A stretch of DNA of 64,000 bases. Source: Branchiostoma floridae (Eukaryota; Chordata; Leptocardii; Amphioxiformes; Branchiostomatidae). The notes beneath the pieces are model-generated. The model made no database searches. It was not told where the DNA came from and saw only the letters and a list, made by a program, of their open reading frames with translations. A program made the position numbers and the translations under genes. The stretch is from NCBI RefSeq assembly GCF_000003815.2, contig NC_049992.1, positions 8,034,976 through 8,098,975 on the forward strand, written 5' to 3'. Shown here in pieces: positions 49,601-61,600 of this stretch (position 1 is its first letter; every line of letters begins with the position of its first letter).

Positions 49601-52600
49601 TAACTAGAAGGCATAGCTAGGTTATTGATCCATTCCAACATTATTGTGCCTTATCTACAATGCAATAATACCTGGCTCTTCTCCAAAGCCCTCACCATTG
49701 ACTGTGCTGCTGCTATTCAGACAGTACATCAAAGCACTTTGGAGCAGTTTAGTGATACAAAACAGTTGGCATACCTTATTGATTGGGTTACAAATAACAG
49801 ATAAAGAGGGGAAAACTGAAGGGGGTCCTAAATTGCAGGTAATTCAGAGGTAATTACAAGGATTTCTTTTGACAAGTCAACAGAAATATTGGGAGCCGAT
49901 TTACGAGGTAACGAGACACTTGTCAAACTGTGCAAAGAGTCTTGAATAAAAGTATTGGGCCATAGGGTATTTGGATGACAAAATCGAGAAAAGTTCTCCT
50001 CAGGGTTGTAGCCAGCCTGAAATCATTTCCTGTCCCCTTGATTTTAAATCCTGTAGGCGCAATGTTCCTAGGGGGATCCGGGGGCATACTCCCCAGAAAA
50101 TGTTGAAATCTAGCCCCTTTGAAACACCTATTTCCTGCATATTGAGCTGTAAATTTTGCTGAGAGCTGTTCAACGGCATCTGGTGAAAAATTACACAAGG
50201 GAGACAGTAGTTTGCTAGTAACTGATACTGAACCCCCTCTAGTATATATCAAATCCCTCAGAAATGTGATGGTCAGGATTTCCCATTGATTAAGACCTAT
50301 CTATGTGTTCACCATGTTCTAATCAATTTTGTCGACAGCAGACTTACTTAACCCAAAGTATTTAATTTTCTAGAACTTATTGAAAGGGCTTCTGTGAAAG
50401 AAAACCTGTAAAAACTATGACATGCCTGTACGTCTAAATGCGTATTCAATTCACTGCTAAAGACAATGTTGACGAATGTTGAGAAATAGAGGCATTCTGT
50501 ATATCTTACAGAAAACATTTCTTACTTCATAAAAAGACCTTTAAGTATTGTGTGAAAAATTCACATGTTCCCATTGAACGTAGAAGAAGATGAAAGATAT
50601 TGTTTTAACCATAATTATTCTATAAATCTATTAAGCTTCTCAGTAATTTTATTTTGCAGTAGGCCCTAGGGGGTTACAGGAGGCTTTTGCGGTGTCTGAA
50701 GTTTGCCGTTAAAACAATCCTGTATTACAGCTACTGTATCAATACAAAATACATATTACTATTCACTGTGTTATGACTGCATTGGTAAAACGTCACCCAA
50801 AAAAACTTGAAAAATAAAATCACCACAACTAAGCTAGTTTCTAGAACAGAAGCTGCAGTTCTTGCTTGTCATGGTGGTCACAATTTTCACCGCAACAGCC
50901 GTACCACAGGCATGAATTTCACGTTGAGCCTGATTGATTTAAAAGGGCTATGATCGCATCTGCTAGGTCACCTAGTGCTGCTCCAACATGCAATTTTCCC
51001 CTTGGCTTGCATTCTGAATTCCCCAATTTCACCCTGAAGACATGTACATGTACAAGTGATGAAGTGAGAGAACAGTTCTTTTGGAATGATTGATTTGATC
51101 ACCTGGGGAAGCTGAGCTTATGGAACATATAGAATCCACAACAGAGTTTGAAAAACCGATCTTAGAATTCTAAAGATCGCAAGCAAAACTCAGCCTGGTA
51201 TTCCTATCTCCTCTATAGAACTGTAGTTGCCATATCCAGTACAAATTGCCCTGCCCTGCCCTCCACCTGGAAAATAGGGTTCTTTGAAAGGGCCCCAGTA
51301 GATAAATCCAGATGGATACCAGGCCAGGTAAGAATATAGACATTGTCAACTAAAATCACAATTTAGCTTTTATCAGTGTACTACATTTTGTATATGTGTA
51401 TAAAGCTTCCAGGTCGTAGAAGCGAGAATTAGCAACAAAAGAAAAGTATTTCATACCCTCCATACTAGACCTGACAAAATCACATATACAATTTCGACCT
51501 CTGCTCTTTCAGTCTTTCTGGACAACGAGCTCTGTAAATATTTTGACTACCTATCGTTTACAGCTTTGTGATGTGAAGAGTGAAATTGCTCAAGCCTTAA
51601 CTGCCAATCATTAAGCTGCAGGGAACTGGAGAGGGTCTGTAAGCTGGCATTCTAAAATTTTATCTAATACATGTAGTATATGTGTAGCTAACATTGTACT
51701 AGGGCTGGGTATCGGTACAGCGTACCGGTACAAAACCGGTTTTTCTTATTGGACCGGTCCAGAAAAACCGGACCTGAAAAAATTAGGTGGACCGGATGTT
51801 GGACCGATTAGAAAATTACTGTAAATGCAGAAATATTTGCGGTGGATTAATATTCGCGGTTTTCGCGGCGGCCGCTTCACCGCGAAATTAAATCCACCGC
51901 GAATATTTCGTCTGCTGGCGCCGCCTAAGGTGCCCCTTTTCCGCTCCATGTACATACTACTACTGTCTTTGTCACTGTATAATGAAATGTTTGACATACT
52001 TACTTCGGTGAAGTCTTGACTGAAGACACACATGTAATTTTTTCATATCACCATGATACAAAGGTCGTACTACTGTATACTTTTACGTATTGAGAGGGTA
52101 GATACGATTAGATCAGTAACAGTGGCTCACGCAAGAACAAGTCAAAAGCACGGAAACTGTTCTATCCGTCTGTATAGGACCCTTACCGGGTAACCAGCAA
52201 GTGTTTTCCGACTGGCGGTTTGTAGAGGCGCCGGGTTTTACACGGCAGTTTGTGACTACAGTGCAGTGCTGAAAATGCATTGAATTTCGCGGGATGGCGC
52301 TACCGCGAAATTAAATCCACCGCGAAATGTCCATTTTGCCGCTACCGCGAAATTAAATCCCCGCGAAATTAAATGCATTTACAGTAACATATTATTTTAT
52401 CAGGCATTCACACGTTTTGGCGCTTGCAGGTGGAAGAAAATAACAAAAGCGAAGTAGAATAGAGTTTATAGTAATTTCTACCAGGTTTTATAGCCAATCG
52501 TACAGGTGCAGCTAGCGTTGTAGGATTTTAAAGGGCCAATGTAAGTCTAATACTCCACCAAACAGATTTCTTTGTAGTGAAATGGACCATTCGTATGAGT

Positions 52601-55600
52601 CATACTGAATCAGGTCCAGGTTCAGGTCCGGACCTGGACCTGTTTCTATGGACCTGAACCGGACCTGGACGTGAATTTTCTGTACCGGTACCCAGCCCTA
52701 CATTGTACTATTTTATGAAAAAGTTACACTCATTTGCTTGCTTTTCCAGTGTTCTGTAAACACGTCACAGGTATCTTGACCCTATACGATGATATCATTC
52801 AATAATTCCAACCAAACAAAATAGAGAAAGAAGAGCCAAACACGAAAGTAAGATGTGGATTTTAATTTATTTTCAGTGATGAGTGTTTTACGATTTGTGT
52901 CTGATATTTTCAGGCTTTTGTATCAATTTAGAAAGACATTGTTTTCATTGTAATTTCTGTGAACCTTTGCTTGTCGACACATTTTCCTCTCAGGCATTTT
53001 GTTCATGTAACACAGATGTACAATGTGTATATCAGCACCAAATCTCGAAACTTCATTTGCACTATCTGTAACGATTTCTCTTGAGAATGTGTTCACAAGA
53101 AAAGCCCATCTTGTTGATGGTACATGTAACTCACACGTAAGCACTAACACATGAGCCCACGGTCTTGACGAATGGACTGGGCATTAAAGAGGACTGCAGG
53201 CAATGAGTAAGGCTGGCATGACTGATGACTCCCAGCACACAGACGACGTTTCATCAAAAACTCTGGTGCAACTGTCTATTGCCCTAGTGTACTAAGTCTT
53301 GTGTATCATTACACGAATGTATCTGGTCAAGAGGAATGCAATTTTCCTTTGGCTAAAATTGATAGATACAAAGATGTCGTCCGTCAGATCAGGTTTGCGT
53401 ACCGCTGGCCTTAGCCCAGAGCAACCTCACCCTGTCAGATCTCTCCCGCTCTCTGGACCTGATTCGTCCATAAAAACACTTATTTTCCGCTGAGTTGAGA
53501 CTTAACTTCACGACCCTGGAGTTTGTTGCCAATTCCTGCTGGGCACGATAAATCTTTAGAACCCCCTCGTGCGATAATGGGTCGATAAACGGCACCTTCT
53601 GGGCGCGGGATCAGGTGTGAGTCCACACTTAGCCATGGATCAACTTGCATTATGTATTCATCAATGTCTAGAGCGTGTATATATCAATATACGGTCTTTA
53701 CCACATCAATAAGCCACAGCCATTTCGACTAAGCTGGGGTAGTCTTGTAGCTGTTATCTCGACTAGCAAATGGCGTTTTTTACTGCCGGACAACGACAAT
53801 CTGCCAGTAAAGCATGATTGGCTTGGGAAGTAAGCCCATAAAAACTTCACTGACGTGGGAAAAGTTACAAGGCAATGGCAGGAGGGTCGAGGCTGCGCAG
53901 TTGAGGAAGCAACAATAACTGGTCATTGCTCCGTGTAATCAGCATTTCTGCTCGATAAAGCAGGGGCGTAAAACAGTAGTGGCTGCTCAAACTGTACAGC
54001 GTAATTGCACAATTCTGATGGTGAAAGCAATAAAAAACTAGCGATTAGACTCAATGAAAGTCTTTTGCTATTTCTTCCAGTGTTTTTACCAGGATTTTTT
54101 TCACAGCTTACGGGCATCTTACGAGGGGCGTTCAATAAGTAATAATTCTGACTCATTTCCCATAGCAGGAGATTTATGAAACTTGGCACAGATATTAGTC
54201 TTTCTCTTCATAGGAACCACCCAGAGTTATGCATTTCTCCCATCGTTTGATGCAGCTCTGGACACCGTTTTTGTAGGACACCCCAGGTTGGTCCTCCAAC
54301 AGATGCCTCATCAATGGCAGAAGAGGAACGACCAGGTCTGGGAGCTGTTTCCACAGACTTCCGGCCATGTTTGAATTCAGGATTCCAGCGTTTTACAATG
54401 TCATATGATGGGGCATCATCACCATAAGTTTCTTTTATTTCGTCAAAAGTCTCCTTTGGTGTGCGTCCTTTCAAATACAAAAACCGTATCACTGCGCGAC
54501 ACTCAACTGGCTCCATTTCACACCTGGTCCATTTCTCAGTTCAAACACCAGTAAATCAGAAACCACAATTAGTTCAGAGCTCTTTTTTGCAACATAAACT
54601 ATAGAGATATAAATCATTACACATGCAAAATTTCATTTAGATCGAACAACTGGATGTGGGTCAGAGTTATTACTTATTGAACTCCCCTCGTAGTGCAGCA
54701 CAACATGTGTTTAGCTGTAGGCATGAGCACTGGGGGGTCTGGGATCCTACTCCTGAAAATTTGTAAACCTACATGTATAACCCTCAGAAACACTATTTTT
54801 GGGGCCAAATTTACCGAAATAAAACCAACATGTTTACCTTTGTTACAAAAGAACAGAAACACAGCTGGTTGAAACACAGCTTAGGAGCACAAATCACAGC
54901 ATAGGGGTCCAAATCACAGAATAGGGGATCCAAGTCACAGCATAGGAGCCCACTAACACACTATGTTTCATTTTCACCATAGTTGGCTAGTTTGTTTTAA
55001 AGCAGGATAAATCAAAAACCAACTACTGCATAAATACTTTTCATAATGGACAAATCCTCTTAGATTCAGATTACAGGTAATATAAACAAGGTTGCCTGCA
55101 ACTTATGATTGCTTCCAGTGCTACATAATGTATCTAACAGACCCTTTCATTAGGAACAAATCTTTTTTTGTGCGTTGCAGAGCCCCTCCATGTCCCCTCA
55201 GACCATCCAGAAAATGGTGAGCCAGAACATCAACCAGAGTAACATCATCGGCGCTCTACAGGATCAGATGGCAGCTGACAGGCAGAACACTAAGTAAGCT
55301 CAACACGTTCATTCACGAATCTGCGTGATCGTTGATCTGTGCTGGTAGTTAACATACATTGTAGTACACACATGTCAACACAAAACTGGATCAAAATTTT
55401 GACTGCGGCCTTTTGTAGAATTGAAGTATCCGTGGCCTTACAGACATGTGACGTTGACAATTGGTCTAATCATCCGTGTTTTCAGTCTAAGACATATACC
55501 ACAAAAAAGGAATTGTGTTCTCTTTAAAAAGGCTTTGACTTACAGGTGTGTAGTAATTCATCATAATTCACAAAAATCAAGTAAAGGTTTGCCCAAACTA

Positions 55601-58600
55601 CTTAAAAGAATTGATTAGAAGCTGGCAGATTTGTTTTTATACCCTAACATTTTTTATCAACTATAGCACCAAAAATTCTGTTGTCTACATTGACTCCAAT
55701 GCCCCCCCCCCCTTTTTTTTACAGGGATTCACTTGACAAGTTGTCAGTACAGAGCTCTGACCTGGAGAGATACGTCTATGAACAGACACTCCTCATCAAG
55801 GTACATTTGCATTCTATTTATACCACCTACAATTATACTCAGACTATTCTTGACCCCATTTAAGACCAGACATACAAATTTTAGCCTTAATCAGGTTGTT
55901 ACAGAGCATTCTCATACAACTCACATTATCAATAAAACGGGAAGGAACTGACTGCCATGATGGTCTATTTGTATAGGACACCATCATGGCAGTCGGTAGC
56001 CATTCTGTAGCAACCTGATTCAAGTGTGAACAGCATCTATGTGTTTTATTGGTAAGTAACAAGCACACAATCTTTCCATCCCAGGACAAGACAAGACGGC
56101 TGGAGACCAGAAATGCACGACTGGAGAACACCCTGCTGTTCTTACAGCAACGTGTAGAAAACATCAGCGTCAAGAACGAGTTTGGAGATGTGCGAGGTAA
56201 GAAGCATTCTGCATTAAAGTTTCTGAAGGGAATGAAGCCTCTTGTGATTGTTGTTTGCTTGTTCCCAGAGGTCTGCCAAGTCCTACACTTCTTTCTGTTA
56301 TCTTGGTAAACCTCAGGAAAGGAAAAAAGGAATTCTTTTCCATTTTGTCGGATAATGGAAAGACCCATTATTTTGCTTGTCATTAGCAACAAGATTCTGT
56401 CAAATGACGGGGCTGTTCCGTATACAGATGTGATTTAATGTCTATTGTGGAAACAAGGGTCTCCAACATTCTCTTAGCAAAAGATGCTCGCTACATAGCT
56501 TTGCAATTCTATATCCCATTTACATGGTGTAACACTTGCGAAAGTTACCAAGTATTCCAAAAGCATGAAACAAAATGTCAAACTTTTTGCAGTGTCCTCA
56601 TGCACTATATTCATTAATCTTACCCATTTATGATCAAATTTTTCCTCCTGTAGATCGAGTAAAAGACTGTTCCTCCCTCTACAAGAGAGGTTATACCCTG
56701 AACACTGTCTACATGATACCAGCCTACACAGGCCCCTTTGTAATGTACACCATGCCTTCCTTCAACACATACTGTGACATGCAAACCGACGGCGGGGGCT
56801 GGACAGTCATCCAGCGTCGTGTGAACGGTTCCATCAACTTTGACCGCAACTGGACGGACTACAAGTGGGGTTTCGGCGACAAGTTCGGGGAGTACTGGCT
56901 CGGGAACGAGAACATCTATCGTATCACCAACGAGCGGCCGAACAAACTGCGAGTCATGATCGAAGACTGGATGGGGATGAAGGCGTACGCGGAATATTCC
57001 ACTTTTTCCATCTCCAGCGAGCGCGACGGTTACAGACTGTCCCTGGGAGAATATGCGGGGGGTCTTGCAGGGGACTCCATCAGGAATCAGTACAACAGTC
57101 AGAACTCTATGGCGTTCAGCACCAAGGACAGGGACAATGACAGTTCGCCGGAGTCGAGCTGCGCGCAGCGTCGTCGCGGAGGCTGGTGGTACAGCCAGTG
57201 CGGGTGGGCCAGTCTGAACGGACTGTATCGGGTCGGAGGTCAGTACCTGGGCCGTGCCAATGGAATCATCTGGTTCTCGTGGGGAGGGTCGTTCCGATAT
57301 TCTATGAAGAAAGTCACCATGATGGTTCGACCAGCGGACTTCTAGATATCATGTCAACCTTCAACATATACCTATGGTTCTAAATGTGTTATATACCGTA
57401 GAACTGGTTATTTTTTTCTTAAAAAAAAACCCCATCTAATTAAGTGTTATTCCTTCCACCTTTAGTCACGTAAAAGTAGGAATGTACAATTTATTCAAAT
57501 TTTATGTCTAGCGAGCCTGTGAATTGCACGGTATTAGTAGACTCACTAAGTAGATTTTATAATGGTAGGTATACTTACACTGGAAATACACGTACTGCAG
57601 ATAGTGGAACATGTTGGCAAGTAGCTGCTCCACAAATCGTCCCTCAATGTGGGACATCCGTACGATGCAGTTCCGTCGACACAGCAAAAGTTCCACATAG
57701 CGATCTGTAAAAAACAAAAGACATGGACAGAAATATATGAGTAACCATGTATATTACTAAAAGGAGCAGTATCTTCACCACTGCTTTATGCTTGGTAACC
57801 TAACATTGGTGAAAAGACAAAAGATATCATAGACGGTTCAAATACTAGCTGTGATTTTAAAATCGTTATACACACTATATATTCCTAAGGTCTTACAGGA
57901 GCCAATCCAAACTTGACCAGTTTCATACAGTTGTATAAGCTAGTAATACACGTAGTATCTATTGCATGCTGAACCATATTGTATGTACATGTATGTAATA
58001 AGGTGATGTGCCAGCATCTTTTTAATCCACATGTAGCTCACAGTCACAATGGAAAGATTGTTTCAGGGAGGTGGTATACAGTGTTTCTTCAACTAAGTCA
58101 GAATTTAGTGGTTTACACTAAGCAGTACTTTATGAGCTGGATAAATTGTAGTATGGGTAGGTAGATTTGTGTGCCAAGCTGGACACCAACATGTACATGT
58201 ACATGTCGATAACTAACATATATACATGTAGATGTGTGTGAGTTTGATGCTTCAATTATGTATGTTGAATTACATACAGTATGGTAAATTGTTGAAAGGT
58301 ACTAGTGTCAAATGTGTATTGTAGAGGCAATAAAACAACTTGTGTGTGTGTGTCATGACATTGTGATGAAAAATACAGAAAATGTACAAAGATTGTCTAA
58401 TCGTATGTGTATTCCAATCTAGAAAGGAGACAATAGTGCTGGTAGCTCCGATAATAGATATTTATATTCTACAGAAGACCTAGATTACGAGCCGAACTTC
58501 ATTGTGTAGTAGAGCATTCGACTAGGAATCTAGAGGTTTTGAGTTCGATAATCGCCATGCCCCCAGCCTTGTGCTCTTGCCGTCTTGGGAAAGGCACTTT

Positions 58601-61600
58601 ACAAGACCTTCACCCAAGTGTAAAACTGTGTACCTGATTTCAGTCTGGGAGGTTAAAGAATAAAGTACCTTTGCCTTTGGTCTGTACTGTGCATGTGTCA
58701 CTGTTAATATAAGTTACTAACTTAAGTGCAGTGCCACATTGTCCTCATCTGTCCAAAGCAAATAGAAAAGAAAATGATAAAGAACGAAAATAAAAGACCT
58801 ACCCGTGAGCGACAACCACAGGTCGTTTTTGTTGATCACCATGTTGTTTGGTCTTTCGCAGGAGGAACGACACTTGTCGTACTCTTCGTACCACAGTTCT
58901 AGCGCCTCCTCTAGGCTGTCTCTGGCATCTTCAAACTGGTTCATCAGATAATGGTCCATCCCATCCATGAACTTGTGCTACAAATATAAGATCAAGGACA
59001 CATTACTTCATCTACAATGTATACCGCCATTTCAATTGTCTTCTAGAATATAAATTTGGCACAAAAAATCTTGGAAACTTGATTTCAGTCAATATATATC
59101 ATATCTCCATGGACACTTCATCAAAATGCACTGTATCAAATATCATTGGAAAGCTTATTGAGTACAGTCCCATATATGTGTATTATGATTGCACATACCT
59201 GGGTTAAGGTATCGGACCGGAGTTTCTTTTACGATTTCGGAGGTTGGCGGGCAGCCTCAGGCTGAAGGGCTACAGTTCCGCTAGTAAACGTAGGACGCGA
59301 AACTTAATCAATATGGCGGAAAGCCGTTTACTGTCTCTTTCCGACAAACCTATTAGTACCGTCTGTTGCCTCTTTATTTTGGTTAGAATATGTAGTAAAA
59401 TTTTAATTTTGGACCCGAAAACTATCATTTTTTAACACTTTTTTGATCGAAGCTGCTTGGAAAAAACGAATTTTCCCAGGATAACGGCCTACGTGGTAGA
59501 GAAGCTAAATTCTTCATGTTTGTGTAAAATGAAAATAAAAAAATTCCATGTGATAACTTTTTTGCAATCTCCGATGACGTCATTTCTTCGAAATCGCATG
59601 AAAAACGCCGCTATTTGGGTCATCAGGCGAAAAAAACGCATCACCGTTGCAGCGGACTAATACAAAAATGGTTTCGCTGGCCGACCAACTACTCCTCGCA
59701 CAAAAACAATACAACCCACAGGCTTTTCAGAAAATACGGCATATCTATGCTCAGCTATAACGATCACCAAGCCATAGGGAGCAAAAGTTAGGGAGACAAC
59801 AGCGCACTTCCGGCCTATTACACCACCCTTCCGCCAACTCCGGTCAGATTTGAACTCCGACCCGGAACCTTAAGCATCTGACGGCTCAGACAAAACGTAC
59901 ATGATTAGGTTGTGAAAGAAAGGTGCTGCAATTTTACTTGATCATATATGTCCATTGTTTTGTAATAGTCATAATGAAAAATGTGTTTACTACGGGAAAG
60001 CATGCATATTTTCCTTTAAGATGATACCTAATGTGTTATGATCTATCTTTTGTGCAATCAGCACGATGACTGATTCTGTGGTGGGTCAACTAAAAAGTGC
60101 CAAAATTTCTGTCATAAACTATGTTGGTAATAAGAAATCTTAACATTTTTTGTTTTAACATCCTCACACAGTCAGATCTTGTGTTTGACCTTTGAATGTA
60201 CATGTAGGATTGTAACAAATAGACAAATCATTATCAATGGCAATAAATAAACCTTCCAATGACACAGAATGCTATAACAATTGTGCATGATATCAATGTA
60301 CAGTCATAACTATGTTTATATTTGATCTCCTGGTTCAGCATTTTCCATTTCTGTGAACCAACATATTAATATATTGGTGTGGATCTAAATGATGTATTTG
60401 TAGCCAGGAATATGTTGAGCTGTGTGATAAAAAAAATCTGGGAAAAGCGCAAGAGGAAAGATGAAACTACAGTTGTTGGGAACTGATTTCAATTAGGTTC
60501 CAGANNNNNNNNNNNNNNNNNNNNNNNNNNNNNNNNNNNNNNNNNNNNNNNNNNNNNNNNNNNNNNNNNNNNNNNNNNNNNNNNNNNNNNNNNNNNNNNN
60601 NNNNTTCAGAAAGATGAGACAACAGAGGAATTAAATTGATGAATGATGGCTGAAAGAATGCTCTTGATATGATTTGGTATGAATGACACAGATACAAAGT
60701 AAGAAACTCATTTTCTAAATGGCAATCCTTCTTTGATAGTACCATGATGTACACGTATACATGTACAGTACTGTATACTTGCCATGTCATGTTATCTTGG
60801 GGAGGGGCAGCTAGTACATAGGACTTTTTGTCCTATATACTGTAAATGCAGAAATTTTCGCGGTGGATTAATGTTCGCAGTGGATTAATGTTCGCGGTTT
60901 CCGCATTTTTCTATTATGATATTAGATTGCAGTCTATGGTGTTACCGCAAAGTTAAATCCACCGCGAAAAGTCCTTTTTCTCGCTACCGCGAAATTAAAT
61001 CCCCGCGAACTTAAATACATTTACAGTACTTTGACTTGAGACTTTATCTAAAAAATCCATTCGTGACATGCCCTTTGGTAGCACCACTAATCTTCCTGGA
61101 CTTCATGACTAAATGGAATAATAGCATAACACAATTTTTCCAGCACTTGACAAAACAAAACAAAGAACAAATTGACATGAAAGGCAACCAATAGCTATAG
61201 GACTATAGGCAGGAATGAATCTGTTCTGGATTGCAGTTTGACTTTCAATTGGGGAAAGTAATATCATGCTAGAATCCTTTATAATCTTATGGTTACATAT
61301 ACAATGTACTGCACAGTCATGCATTTCACAACAAAGTCATGTTTTTATTTTCAAAATAACAGTGGACAATTTTCCTCCAGAAAAGTTTTAAAATTCAAGT
61401 GAACACTTTAAAAACATCATCCCTCACACAGATTTTGGGACCAGTGACAAATCTTATGCAGAGATCATTACTGTTAGATGCAGGGCTGTAGCCAGCACCC
61501 GTCCTTCCGTCCTTTGACAGAATTTTGCAGCTAAGGACGGGGAAAAAAATTTGCCCCTTCCGTCCTCTGTGACAGACAAAAATCAATATGTAGGAGTAAA

